Positions 7,453 through 15,013 of a stretch of 64,000 nt of DNA are shown here, one piece after another. The first letter of the stretch is position 1, and every line of letters begins with the position of its first letter. The notes beneath the pieces were generated by a model that was not told where the DNA came from, ran no database searches, and saw only the letters and a program-made list of their open reading frames with translations. The stretch comes from a virus: IMG/VR virus record IMGVR_UViG_3300046012_000505, positions 37,003 to 101,002 of that record; one strand, 5' to 3'. The position numbers and the translations under genes are program-made.

Positions 7453-7680
7453 TTATTCGACGAACGGACCGCCGTATATGCAGCGACCGGCCGCGCTATC
7501 GTGCCAGCACACAGAGCACGCCGCGCACCTGACGGCTCGATACCGCGGCGGCCCATACGGCAGGACGGGACTCAGCAGCCGACCCACCCGCACCGGCCGC
7601 GATCCTGGCAGCCAGTATCGCACCTCGTCGATTGGCACGCCGATCAGCGGGACACCGCGAGAGTCGACGGGTGAGGTCAC
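7453..7680 (-). CDS. Small cysteine-containing hypothetical protein (75 aa)
   Basis: The GTG at 7680 overlaps the stop of the upstream gene (GTGA). The C-terminal half has RCAACSVCWHDSAAGRC, four cysteines and a histidine that could bind zinc. The N-terminal half is rich in proline, valine and arginine. No family recognised. Confidence 0.5.
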   Translation of the reverse strand: MTSPVDSRGVPLIGVPIDEVRYWLPGSRPVRVGRLLSPVLPYGPPRYRAVRCAACSVCWHDSAAGRCIYGGPFVE

Positions 7681-8063
7681 CCCCACAGAACCCGCCGTAT
7701 CTGCACATCGATCTCATATTTCGCGCGCAACCGCTCGAGCTGTTTTCGCGCCTTCCACGCCGGCGACGGCGACCGCAAGCATGCAATGTCGGGATCAAGT
7801 CCACCGACGCGCACCGCCGCCATTCGATAAGCCTCCGAATGCGCCTGCTCGCGCAGTCGGTCGAGTTGTTTTCCCAATGCCTGACCGATACCCCCGTAGT
7901 ACTGCTGGGGTATCGGCGCCGGCGGCTCACCGAGAGCGCCAGCCGCCGACACGGCCGTCGTCGCCCGCGCCAACACGGACGGCAGCGCCGACGCCACGCT
8001 TGGCAGCGTAACCGGAGCCGCGCCGAGCAGCTTCATGATCGACCGTCTCGTCAGCGCCATCAT
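7677..8063 (-). CDS. Secreted or membrane-anchored hypothetical protein (128 aa)
   Basis: The start at 8063 gives MMALTRRSIMKLLGAAPVTL, a signal with a TRRSIMK motif that resembles a twin-arginine-type export sequence followed by a hydrophobic core. The rest is a short helical domain (GKQLDRLREQAHSEAYRMAAVR, WKARKQLERLRAKYEIDVQIRR). It is coupled to two tiny membrane-protein genes upstream. Function unknown. Confidence 0.55.
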   Translation of the reverse strand: MMALTRRSIMKLLGAAPVTLPSVASALPSVLARATTAVSAAGALGEPPAPIPQQYYGGIGQALGKQLDRLREQAHSEAYRMAAVRVGGLDPDIACLRSPSPAWKARKQLERLRAKYEIDVQIRRVLWG

Positions 8064-8221
8064 CGGCAAATCTTCTCCGCTATGTGCCACACCGAAGCAC
8101 CGATCAACATGAGCAGAATCCCGCGCACAAGGCCAACGTGCTCGCCGCCCCAGTCCAGCGCGACCCAGAACGCCAACGCGCAGACCACCTGGACCGCTAC
8201 CCATCCGATGCGCGCCATCAT
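8060..8221 (-). CDS. Tiny two-helix membrane protein (53 aa)
   Basis: The frame MMARIGWVAVQVVCALAFWV contains one hydrophobic helix and LVRGILLMLIGASVWHIA a second. Both ends overlap neighbouring genes by 4 nt (ATGA at each side), which is the main support for such a short gene. The start may be either of two adjacent ATGs (8221 or 8218). Confidence 0.5.
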   Translation of the reverse strand: MMARIGWVAVQVVCALAFWVALDWGGEHVGLVRGILLMLIGASVWHIAEKICR

Positions 8222-8325
8222 CGCTTACCTCGCCACCAAGCGGCCAGCCAGGCGACACCGCCGGCCGCCAGCCACACAGCCCCGCTGACGCCAAGCACCC
8301 AGAGCAGGGACCAGAGCCAGATCAC
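8218..8325 (-). CDS. Tiny Trp-rich membrane peptide (35 aa)
   Basis: The GTG at 8325 overlaps the upstream stop (GTGA), and its TGA overlaps the next ATG (ATGA). The peptide VIWLWSLLWVLGVSGAVWLA with AWLAAWWRGKR is almost entirely hydrophobic with six tryptophans. Exact coupling on both sides makes chance less likely. Confidence 0.45.
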   Translation of the reverse strand: MIWLWSLLWVLGVSGAVWLAAGGVAWLAAWWRGKR

Positions 8326-8822
8326 GCCGACCACGCCCGGTTCACCCACACGTCGCTCATCACGTCATGAACCCAATCCGCCGACCGCTCGATGAACAGC
8401 CGCGTCGGTCCCGGCAATCTCAGCAGGTCGACCGCCGACACATTCGGCAGCCGGCTCACCGCATCGATGGTCAGCGTCTCGTACGGCACGGCGAGCTCGT
8501 CGGTAGCCGTGTCGACGGCCAGTGCGTCGCTCGGGTCGTCGACCCACGACAGGTTTCCGCGCTCGTCCAGCGCCAGCGCCCCAGACAGCGTCGCCCATGT
8601 CGTCAGATCGCCAACCCGCGACCAATCCACCATCTTCGGAACCGTCTCGCCGAACAGAACCATCGGCGCGTCGCTGAACCGCACGTCCACCCGCTCGGCC
8701 GCGATCTCAAGCGGCACGATCCGCGACCGGTGGGCCGGCTCAGGCACCGGGCCGTTCACCCGACGTCCAAACACGGTCGTCAACCACGCGCGTTCGCCAG
8801 CCGTCAGCCCTTCGTCCGCCAT
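8322..8822 (-). CDS. Hypothetical protein (166 aa)
   Basis: The ATG at 8822 (MADEGLTAGERAWLTTVFG) was chosen over upstream in-frame starts because it follows the stop of the HigA-like gene closely. The protein is acidic with beta-rich character (IVPLEIAAERVDVRFSDAPMVLFGE, LSWVDDPSDALAVDTATDELAVPYETL). No domain recognised. Confidence 0.6.
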   Translation of the reverse strand: MADEGLTAGERAWLTTVFGRRVNGPVPEPAHRSRIVPLEIAAERVDVRFSDAPMVLFGETVPKMVDWSRVGDLTTWATLSGALALDERGNLSWVDDPSDALAVDTATDELAVPYETLTIDAVSRLPNVSAVDLLRLPGPTRLFIERSADWVHDVMSDVWVNRAWSA

Positions 8823-8823
8823 A

Positions 8824-9009
8824 TCAGCCTCCCGCCTCATCACCCGGCCAGCGCGCTCGCTCGTACGCATCCACCGCCGTCATTAGCGCGTCGAGACGGT
8901 CGCCGTCCGGCGTGCCACGCGGCAAGCCCCACAGCCGCTCGATTTCCCGCAGAGCAAGCTGGTGCGATGCATCGTCGGTCACGGTCACGGGTAGCGCGGT
9001 GTCAGCCAT
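8824..9009 (-). CDS. Orphan HigA-type antitoxin N-terminal domain (61 aa)
   Basis: The core LALREIERLWGLPRGTPDGD followed by RLDALMTAVDAYE closely resembles the segment before the HTH in HigA-family antitoxins (COG5499), which reads like AEIERL...PGTPEGDRL..L..LVEAYE. The protein stops where the HTH should begin, and no HigB toxin gene is adjacent. It could be a truncated antitoxin or an anti-toxin decoy; both are inference. Confidence 0.6.
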   Translation of the reverse strand: MADTALPVTVTDDASHQLALREIERLWGLPRGTPDGDRLDALMTAVDAYERARWPGDEAGG

Positions 9010-9010
9010 C

Positions 9011-9910
9011 TCAGCCTCCCACGCTCGCCACCAGTCCGATGGTGGGCGCCTCCTCCGCTATCCGCGCAACCGCCTCTCCGCCATCCAATACCCTCGCCGC
9101 CTCGCGCAGCAGGGATCGAAGCCTTCGCACCTCGGCATCGACCTGGAGCGCTTGGGCCCGCCGCTTCACCTCACCGAGCACGGAGTATTCCGAGGCATCT
9201 GCCGGCATGCCGAACGCCGTGCGGATGCCAGCCAGCGCGGCCTTCGCCTGCTCAGCTTCGGCCGCGGCCTCGACGCGCGCGTTCTCCACGATCTGCTTTG
9301 CCTTAGCGGTCGCCTTGTCGAGAACCTCGCGCGCGCTCTTGGGAGCCGCTAGATATTCCGCGATATCCTTCCCGAGGCGCTCACCGATCTTCCGCCTGGC
9401 GCGCGCATCGACCAAGTTGTCGTGCTCTCGCCGGTAGTAGTCGCTGGCGTGATAGCGATCAGCCGTTTCTCCCGCGCCAGAGCGCGCACCCTGCGCCACA
9501 TTGATCAGCCGCAGCCACGCGCCAGTCGGCAACTCGATCCGCTGCAGCGTCGGCCGCCGGAGGTGACGCCACATCTTGGACCCGCGCACGATCAGGCCGC
9601 AGCCCGACGGAATGTCCTTCAGTGTGCACAGCCCCTGCGGCACCGCGAAGGTAACGCCGCCGGCTATCTTCAAATACTTCTGCCACTTCCCGCCGGTCAG
9701 ATCGGAGCGCAGATCGGCGACCGATATTTTTACCTCGTATGCGACGAGCTCCGGATGGTCGTAGCTCCACCGCTTGAGCGCGTAGACGTCGGGCCGCGAT
9801 TGCCCGCTGCCTAGCACCGCCATGTTCTGCCAGACCCATCGTTCGCCGCCACACCGCAGGTGCAGCGCCAGGTCATTCGCGAGATGATCGTGGCCCCAAT
9901 CGACGGTCAT
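9011..9910 (-). CDS. MmcB-like PD-(D/E)XK nuclease with coiled-coil tail (299 aa)
   Basis: Residues 1-110 match the MmcB/DUF1052-type DNA repair nuclease pattern. RPDVYAL (39-45) supplies the acidic residue and YEVKIS (58-63) the E-x-K pair, followed by DLRSD...KWQKYL. MmcB proteins are typical of alphaproteobacteria and act in DNA repair. The C-terminal half is a long coiled coil (DKATAKAKQIVENARVEAAAEAEQAK), absent from short MmcB. The ATG at 9910 was chosen as the first codon of the conserved region. Confidence 0.7.
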   Translation of the reverse strand: MTVDWGHDHLANDLALHLRCGGERWVWQNMAVLGSGQSRPDVYALKRWSYDHPELVAYEVKISVADLRSDLTGGKWQKYLKIAGGVTFAVPQGLCTLKDIPSGCGLIVRGSKMWRHLRRPTLQRIELPTGAWLRLINVAQGARSGAGETADRYHASDYYRREHDNLVDARARRKIGERLGKDIAEYLAAPKSAREVLDKATAKAKQIVENARVEAAAEAEQAKAALAGIRTAFGMPADASEYSVLGEVKRRAQALQVDAEVRRLRSLLREAARVLDGGEAVARIAEEAPTIGLVASVGG

Positions 9911-9920
9911 CGCAGGTACT

Positions 9921-10241
9921 TCATCGAGCGGCGGGCGTGGTCGGCACGCCGAGTTGCGCCAAGACGGCGGAACTGTGGCCATGCTCGCGGGCGTGACGCA
10001 TGAGGGCTATCATGAAGCCGTCGACATTGACGGCGCCACCTTCGCACCAGCATCGCCCGAGCGTGTCGGCGAGCCGAAGCATGAAGGGGACATTTTCCGG
10101 AAGCGTCACCGTTCGACCGACTGACCCCGCATCGTCATAGCCGACCATCGCGAGGAACCCGATCCCGCGCTCCTCGCACTTCCGCGCCAGATCACTCAGC
10201 GCCGGAGCGATTTCCTCGTCATAGAATTTTTCGTCGTTCAC
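9921..10241 (-). CDS. Hypothetical protein (106 aa)
   Basis: The GTG at 10241 is preceded at good distance by a GGAGGGAGGA ribosome-binding site; an ATG at 10259 is upstream. VNDEKFYDEEIAPALSDLARKCEERGIGFLAMVGYD... is a soluble helical protein with a region resembling phage proteins of unknown role (FMIALMRHAREHGHSSAVLAQLGV). No domain assigned. Confidence 0.6.
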   Translation of the reverse strand: MNDEKFYDEEIAPALSDLARKCEERGIGFLAMVGYDDAGSVGRTVTLPENVPFMLRLADTLGRCWCEGGAVNVDGFMIALMRHAREHGHSSAVLAQLGVPTTPAAR

Positions 10242-10264
10242 GGGCAGTCCTCCCTCCATCGGCG

Positions 10265-10453
10265 TCACCCCCGCACCCCCGCAGCAGGTGACGACGTCGT
10301 TCGAACCGCCTTCGCCAGCGTGGCTTCCGCCGAGCTCAATCGCGACACCGCAGCGGGCACCGCAGCCGTGTCCTTCCACGCATCGGCCTGACACAGCGCC
10401 AGGCGCGCGGCGGCCCACTCAATCGCCGCGGTCTCTACCTCGCTACTCGCCAT
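10265..10453 (-). CDS. Small helical hypothetical protein (62 aa)
   Basis: The ATG at 10453 follows a GGAGGGCGGG ribosome-binding site. MASSEVETAAIEWAAARLALCQ... is an alanine-rich helical hairpin, and the N-terminal ETAAIEWAAAR motif is common in short phage proteins of unknown function. It overlaps the end of the zinc-finger gene by 11 nt. Confidence 0.5.
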   Translation of the reverse strand: MASSEVETAAIEWAAARLALCQADAWKDTAAVPAAVSRLSSAEATLAKAVRTTSSPAAGVRG

Positions 10454-10652
10454 CCCGCCCTCCATGCTCGCCAGCGCGCGCCTCAATCCGCCGCAGCCGC
10501 TCCAACTCCGCCGACCGACGCTTCCGCCGAGCCCGCTCGTTACACGCCCGCCCGCAATACGCGTGCGACGCCCGCAACTTCGAGATCGGCTTCCCACACG
10601 TCGCGCAGGTCCGCAACCCCGTCACCGGCACATCAGCCAAGCCGCCCGTCAT
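10443..10652 (-). CDS. Small zinc-finger protein behind operator O3 (69 aa)
   Basis: CATCGKPISKLRASHAYCGRAC is a CxxC...CxxxC zinc-binding motif followed by an arginine-rich helix (NERARRKRRSAELERLRRIEAR). The ATG at 10652 is preferred because an upstream GTG at 10667 lies within operator O3. As first gene after O3 it probably heads the leftward unit that includes the MmcB-like gene. Confidence 0.55.
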   Translation of the reverse strand: MTGGLADVPVTGLRTCATCGKPISKLRASHAYCGRACNERARRKRRSAELERLRRIEARAGEHGGRDGE

Positions 10653-10662
10653 CTCGCAAAAC

Positions 10663-10677
10663 TCCACAATCCGTGGA
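10663..10677. promoter_or_regulatory. Operator palindrome O3 (perfect half-sites)
   Basis: TCCAC-AATCC-GTGGA lies immediately upstream of the leftward zinc-finger gene and carries the same outer half-sites as O2. Binding there would block transcription or translation initiation of the leftward chain. Confidence 0.65.
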
Positions 10678-10909
10678 TGATATACGCGTGTATGAAGATC
10701 ATGGGAAGGAAAAAATTATTACGGGCGAGGGGAGAACGTGAGAAAAGCCGGTGGGTTTTTCTGGCAGCGGTCCCCACCCCACCCCTCGAACACTCTGACG
10801 CGCGCTCGCCGATCCGCCTGGCAGGGTCGGCGCCGGCCGGGCAACCCGCCGACCGACGGCGCACCCAGGTCAGCGCGCCGTCGTCGTGGTTGGGCCGCCA
10901 GCGAGCGGA

Positions 10910-11545
10910 TCAGCGCCCACCGCGCCCGATCGATGGCGTCTGTGACGCTGTTCGTGGCGGCCGAGCCGTGTCACTGCCCACGAGCGAGGCGTCAGCGGCC
11001 TGCCTCAGCAACCGATAGAGCGTCGAGCGGTCTATACCGAACGTCGCGGCGACGCGTGAAGCCGATTCCTTCGGGTTGCTCATCAGCAGCCGCGCCTGCT
11101 CGATCTGGTGCGGGGCAAGCTTCGGCCGCCGGCCGCCGACCTTCCCGCGTGCTCGAGCGGCGACAAGCCCGGCATTGGTCCGCTCCCGGATCAGGTCGCG
11201 CTCCATCTCGGCGAGCGCGGCCATCATGTGGAAGAACATCCGACCCGCCGGCGTCGACGTGTCGATCGTGTCGGTGATCGAGCGGAAGGCGACGCCGCGA
11301 TCGGCCAAGGTGCGAACGAGGTCGACCAGCTGGTGCACGGTGCGGCCGAGCCGGTCGAGCTTCCAGACCATGAACGCGTCGCCATCGCGCAGATCGGCGA
11401 TCGCCTTGGCGAGCTCCGGGCGGTCCAGGCGGGATCCGCTGGCCGTCTCGGTGTAGACGCGCTCGCAGCCGGCCCGCTGCAGGGCGTCGAGTTGGAGGTC
11501 GAGGAGCTGGTCATCGGTCGAGACGCGAGCGTAGCCTATCAGCAT
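10910..11545 (-). CDS. Serine recombinase, resolvase/invertase family (211 aa)
   Basis: MLIGYARVST contains catalytic Ser9. The sequence continues with family motifs ERVYTETASGSRLDRPELAK, VWKLDRLGRT and the long E helix AALAEMERDLIRERTNAGL. A C-terminal HTH (KESASRVAATFGIDRSTLYRLLRQ) binds the recombination site. The size is that of Tn3-type resolvases and DNA invertases rather than large integrases. An inverted-repeat region directly upstream is a candidate res site. It could resolve genome multimers or be transposon-derived. Confidence 0.92.
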   Translation of the reverse strand: MLIGYARVSTDDQLLDLQLDALQRAGCERVYTETASGSRLDRPELAKAIADLRDGDAFMVWKLDRLGRTVHQLVDLVRTLADRGVAFRSITDTIDTSTPAGRMFFHMMAALAEMERDLIRERTNAGLVAARARGKVGGRRPKLAPHQIEQARLLMSNPKESASRVAATFGIDRSTLYRLLRQAADASLVGSDTARPPRTASQTPSIGRGGR

Positions 11546-11559
11546 GGCGGCGGTTCCCC

Positions 11560-11700
11560 TGAAAGTGTTGCACAAACGACAATAACTCTACCATCGCCAC
11601 TTTGATTATGCAACAGCATCAATGAGACTGAGGGGTGGCGCGGTCGCGTCGTCCGATCAACCTTCGCGCGACCGTCGCACAACCCACCGTTTGTGCAACG
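11560..11700. repeat. Dyad-rich region upstream of the recombinase, candidate res site
   Basis: A 12-bp sequence GTTGCACAAACG (11567-11578) recurs in inverted orientation as CGTTTGTGCAAC (11688-11699). The second copy forms an imperfect local dyad with GCACAAC just before it, and TATGCAACAG lies between. The length (about 130 bp) and location just upstream of the recombinase start fit resolvase res sites with several dyad subsites. No transposase is seen nearby. Confidence 0.5.
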
Positions 11701-11978
11701 CACTGGACCATCTACCAATCCGGTCATATGACCGCCGAGGCGTCCGGCGGCTGGTCGGCCGGCCAGTCGGGCACCGCGCCGCCGTGGTCGATGATGTTCG
11801 CTTCGAGGGCGCCGAGCGCCAAGGTCGCCGACCAACTGCCGACCGGCCACCAACCTCGCCCGCCTCACGGCGCTGACCCTAGCTCGCCCTAGCATCAGCC
11901 TTTCGATCAGCCTATCCACCGTCGCCGCCATCGTTCCCTCCATTGTTGAGTCAACCTCTCAACCACACCTATCGCGGG

Positions 11979-12340
11979 ACGTGACACGCTCCAAAATCCC
12001 GTGGCCCCCTTGTGTCACACCCCGTCACCCCCTCTCTGTCTCTCTTACCACTTTGAAAAGAAAGAAAGAAAGAAAGGGGGGCCACGGATTTCGCACATCT
12101 CCACCCATATACACACGCGCACATCACGCGCGCACCTGAAGGGGTGTCTCCCGAGCGTGTCACCTGTGGCCCCCCCCTAAAAGATTGCTATAAATCAAAC
12201 ACATGACAGAGACAGAGGGAGGGCAACAGCCTGTGACACAGGGGGGCGACAAGGCTCGATCTGGGGCGTGTCACGTAGACTGGGGCGATAGTCGAACGGT
12301 CGGCGTGCACGTTAATCGTGTGTGATGTAGGTGACACGCT
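11979..12340. other. Iteron-like repeat cluster, candidate replication origin
   Basis: Four copies match (A/G)GCGTGTCAC(C/G)T on either strand: 11979-11990 (inverted; ends ACGT), 12154-12165, 12265-12276 and 12329-12340 (inverted). Two more share only GTGTCAC/GTGACAC (12012-12018, 12233-12239). The region is non-coding, contains a purine/pyrimidine tract and an AT-rich patch (TAAAAGATTGCTATAAATCA near 12180), and abuts the replication ATPase gene. This fits an iteron origin but is not demonstrated. Confidence 0.5.
11994..12091. repeat. Long inverted repeat within the candidate origin
   Basis: AAATCCCGTGGCCCCCTT (11994-12011) is nearly repeated in reverse complement at 12074-12091, differing by shifted G/C counts. 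The loop contains a GAAA microsatellite (about 12054-12075). It could extrude as a cruciform or form an RNA hairpin near the origin candidate. Confidence 0.45.
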
Positions 12341-12346
12341 GGAGGG

Positions 12347-14131
12347 CTATTCGGTCGGATCGATGGCTTTGAAGGGGACGGCGACGGCACGGAAGGACGA
12401 CCCGTGGCCGAATTTCATCGAGGATTTGGACTTGATCGCACCCGGAGCGCGGGCGAGCGGCACGGCCCATTGGACGGCCCAGGAGGTGTCGCGGAGGACG
12501 CGCTCGAGGGCAGAGTGCGAGTTTGCGAACCACACGTAGTAGCCGTCTCCAGCGCCCGGGTAGGGTGCCTCGGCGGACGGCGTGGAGCCAAGCGGGTTGA
12601 GCCGCTCGACGCGTATCCCGTAACGCCGCAGATAGACCAAGGCGTTGTCCGGCGGGATCACCTCATCCTGATACTCCTTGGCCACGCTGGCTATGAGATC
12701 GCCAATCGTGCGCTCGTAGATCGAGCCGTTGCCGAGACGCAAAATGACGACCTGCTGGCAGATGAACGAGAGCAGCTTGGCGTGGTCCGGCGTCGAATTC
12801 GCCTCGATCGCAGCCTCGTTGATCCAGCCGAGCTTGATGATCGACTCGCGGGCCTGATCGATCGTCAGGGTCTTGGAGTGGTGCAGCGCCGCGGCGCCAG
12901 CGAGCAGCACCCCTAATTGGTCGCCATTGCGGCGGCTTGGCATGATCTCCGCAGCTGCCTTCGCATAGGTCTCGGCGTTGGCGCGGATCGCCGGCAGGAG
13001 GGCCAACGAGCGGCTTAGGAGACGGGTCGAGAAGTCCTTTGTCAGCGTCTTGGCCGTCATCGCGCTGATCGTCTCGAAATGTTCGGCGATCGCACGCTTC
13101 ATATCGCTGGTATTGCCTTCCGGACCCAGCAACTGGATCACCGTGAAGCGCGACTCGTCGGCCTGTTCGGTCAGCATGGGCTGGACCGACGAGAAGCACA
13201 TGGACGACCGCACGCGGTATTGCTGCCCCTTACCGGCATCGCCGCCCTTGACGATCGGCGCACCGCCTTCGGTCGACGCGGCCCGGGCGAATTCGATGAT
13301 GGTCTGGAGGCGCTCACGATCGCGCGGGTTTTTGGTGTCCGCCTCGTCGAAGATGACCGGGCGCGCATCGGATTTGAGCGCCTGGCGCAAGCCGGGCTCC
13401 GTCGTTCGAGACTGCACGGAGAGGGCGATGCCGGACAGAGACGCCTCTACGATGTGCTCCTGCACCCAGGACTTGCCGGAGCCGGGCGGCGCGCATATCC
13501 AGATGTGAGGGCGCCATGCCAGCGCACCGCAAAGAGGCGCCACGACGCACCAGCCGGCCAGGATGGTAGCCATCCAGGGCCGCTCCCATCGCAGCAGCTC
13601 GCACAACTCGAAGAACCGCCGCGCCTCGTCATTGTCGAGCCGAGGACCTGGGTTGATGCCGAACGATGTGGCTTCCTCGTAGATATTGGTGGTGTCAAAC
13701 GACGCGACGGGCTGCCGCTCGCCGTCGACGATGAGATGGTCGCCCAGGTGCAGGACGACGCGCTTGCGGTCCCACCACGCGCCACGGCCGCGCAGCCGGT
13801 CGATGTTGAACACGCCGGCGCGCAGGCACGCCTGGATGAGCGCGTTGATGGCTGCAGGACGGTCGTAACCACCCTTCTTCGGGTATTCCCGTTCCCAGTA
13901 ATGCAGCGGCGCCAGCCCGAGCAGCGTGCCGTCATTGCTCAACGCCCGGCCGTTCGCCTCAGTGATTTGGCCGGATCTGCGCGCGAGGAAGTAATAGACG
14001 CCGTGATTGTGCCCTAGCGCCCGGAATTCCGTCTCATCGAGCGAGACCTCAGCCGACTCGCCGCCGGGCTTGGCCCGCTTGGCGGCTTTGCGCGCATCGG
14101 CGAGCGGAACGACTCTCTCGTCGTCTGGCAC
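12347..14131 (-). CDS. Phage replication ATPase/helicase-like protein (594 aa)
   Basis: A central P-loop ATPase has Walker A CAPPGSGKSW (213-222) and Walker B PVIFDEAD (258-265), then a sensor-like segment SMCFSSVQP. The N-terminal 180 residues hold a beta-rich domain (GVYYFLARRSGQITEANGRAL, VLHLGDHLIVDGERQPV) of the type that precedes helicase domains in phage primase-helicase proteins. A primase catalytic motif is not visible. The GTG start at 14131 faces a divergent control region with two operators. A role in replication is inferred from architecture and the adjoining iterons. Confidence 0.7.
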   Translation of the reverse strand: MPDDERVVPLADARKAAKRAKPGGESAEVSLDETEFRALGHNHGVYYFLARRSGQITEANGRALSNDGTLLGLAPLHYWEREYPKKGGYDRPAAINALIQACLRAGVFNIDRLRGRGAWWDRKRVVLHLGDHLIVDGERQPVASFDTTNIYEEATSFGINPGPRLDNDEARRFFELCELLRWERPWMATILAGWCVVAPLCGALAWRPHIWICAPPGSGKSWVQEHIVEASLSGIALSVQSRTTEPGLRQALKSDARPVIFDEADTKNPRDRERLQTIIEFARAASTEGGAPIVKGGDAGKGQQYRVRSSMCFSSVQPMLTEQADESRFTVIQLLGPEGNTSDMKRAIAEHFETISAMTAKTLTKDFSTRLLSRSLALLPAIRANAETYAKAAAEIMPSRRNGDQLGVLLAGAAALHHSKTLTIDQARESIIKLGWINEAAIEANSTPDHAKLLSFICQQVVILRLGNGSIYERTIGDLIASVAKEYQDEVIPPDNALVYLRRYGIRVERLNPLGSTPSAEAPYPGAGDGYYVWFANSHSALERVLRDTSWAVQWAVPLARAPGAIKSKSSMKFGHGSSFRAVAVPFKAIDPTE

Positions 14132-14173
14132 GGATCAGACCGACACGCGGAGCGGCATGAAATCCCCCATAAA

Positions 14174-14225
14174 CCGCCGAGCATCGGCGGGGTTGGACCG
14201 GGCGCGCAGGCTGTGGGGGACAGCC
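14174..14225. repeat. Two hairpins in the leader of the replication gene
   Basis: CCGCCGA-GCA-TCGGCGG (14174-14190) is a perfect 7-bp stem with a 3-nt loop. GGCTGT-GGGGG-ACAGCC (14209-14225) is a perfect 6-bp stem. Both lie between the leftward start codon and operator O4, so they would be in the 5' leader of the helicase message. No terminal T-tract is present; an RNA regulatory role is only a suggestion. Confidence 0.35.
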
Positions 14226-14276
14226 CACGCACCCAGTCCTCACGTTGATTGCAGGTCAACGCGGCGCCACAGAATA

Positions 14277-14291
14277 CTCACAAAATGTGGA
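14277..14291. promoter_or_regulatory. Operator palindrome O4, leftward promoter of the replication gene
   Basis: CTCAC-AAAAT-GTGGA matches the operator consensus with one half-site mismatch. On the minus strand it would sit in the spacer directly before a possible -10 (TATTCT, 14271-14276), although the -35 is poor. This would repress the helicase gene. Confidence 0.55.
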
Positions 14292-14362
14292 TTGGTGGTA
14301 GCCCGAAATAGCGGGGAACACGGCTTGATTGTGGCTATCTACGCTGATCGCTGACTGAGATA

Positions 14363-14377
14363 TTCACATTTTGTGAA
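14363..14377. promoter_or_regulatory. Operator palindrome O5, rightward early promoter
   Basis: TTCAC-ATTTT-GTGAA is a perfect palindrome. It ends exactly 9 bp before a TTGACA box, the same spacing as O7 at 34238-34252. Together with O4 it makes the divergent region between helicase and rightward early genes doubly operated. Confidence 0.7.
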
Positions 14378-14386
14378 CTTTAGCGG

Positions 14387-14416
14387 TTGACAATGCGTGG
14401 AGTCGGTAGCAGAAAT
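14387..14416 (+). promoter_or_regulatory. Rightward early promoter
   Basis: TTGACA (14387-14392) is a perfect -35 element. The -10 is weak: AGAAAT at 14411-14416 with an 18-bp spacer. Transcription would enter the gene at 14458. The pairing of an upstream operator with a consensus -35 and poor -10 is repeated at 34262, which supports a shared control mode. Confidence 0.5.
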
Positions 14417-14457
14417 GAGGGACCGGAAGCTGGTTCCGGTCGCACGGAGAAAACGAC

Positions 14458-14745
14458 ATGACTCACGCCTTCATAATCACCAGGGATTGCCTCGAAAAAC
14501 GCGACATCACCGTCATCGGACCGCGCAACGCGAACGACGGTCTGGTTGCCCAACTGAAGGACGGCGGCGGTCGCGCCTTCCGCATGCTCGATGACGACGG
14601 CGAGGTCTACTACGAGGGCCGCATCCTCACGAGCGACGGCCCCGGCTCGCAAGACGACTTCGCCCCGCTCGATTGCTACGGCGAGCCGAATGCGGGCTGC
14701 ACGTCCATCCAATATCGCCAAGGCGCCGTCTGGAAATCCCTCTGA
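14458..14745 (+). CDS. Hypothetical early protein (95 aa)
   Basis: First gene behind operator O5, with a GGAGAAAACGAC ribosome-binding region. MTHAFIITRDCLEKRDITVIGP... continues with LLDDDGEVYYEGRI-like beta structure typical of small phage proteins of unknown function. No motif identifies a role; its position suggests an early host-interaction or control protein. Confidence 0.6.
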   Translation: MTHAFIITRDCLEKRDITVIGPRNANDGLVAQLKDGGGRAFRMLDDDGEVYYEGRILTSDGPGSQDDFAPLDCYGEPNAGCTSIQYRQGAVWKSL

Positions 14746-14815
14746 CCCATCGCAGCGCGGCGGGTCCGTCCAGCCGCGTCACGATGCGCCAGAGCATCCG
14801 ACCGAGAGGCACGCC

Positions 14816-15013
14816 ATGAGAGTCAAAATCTACGATATCGACAGCAACACGGGCGAGCAGACCCTGCGCGGCGAGGACGCTACCTTGGCCATGTTCGACG
14901 ACGACGACGACCGGCATTGGGTCGAGCACGAACTGCGGTCGCGCGGCCGCTCGTATGTCGGCGGCGGCGCTGCCCCGCTCGTCCTGCTGGTGCGCGCCGG
15001 AGACGCCCAGTGA
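14816..15013 (+). CDS. Hypothetical acidic protein (65 aa)
   Basis: The ATG at 14816 starts MRVKIYDIDSNTGEQTLRGE and includes a run of five aspartates (FDDDDDRHW). It is short, soluble and of unknown function. Its stop overlaps the GTG of the next gene (GTGA at 15010). Confidence 0.55.
   Translation: MRVKIYDIDSNTGEQTLRGEDATLAMFDDDDDRHWVEHELRSRGRSYVGGGAAPLVLLVRAGDAQ

Noticed and set aside
10678-10909. Genes in the gap between operator O3 and the recombinase stop
   Set aside because: Frames on both strands (for example 10649-10864 leftward) are short, proline/arginine-rich, unsupported by ribosome-binding sites and antisense or downstream of better features. I see no gene here.
11539-11943. 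134-aa leftward open frame upstream of the resolvase
   Set aside because: Overlaps the dyad-rich site and the resolvase start, has no ribosome-binding site in register and no recognisable motif; the region is better explained as non-coding DNA sites.
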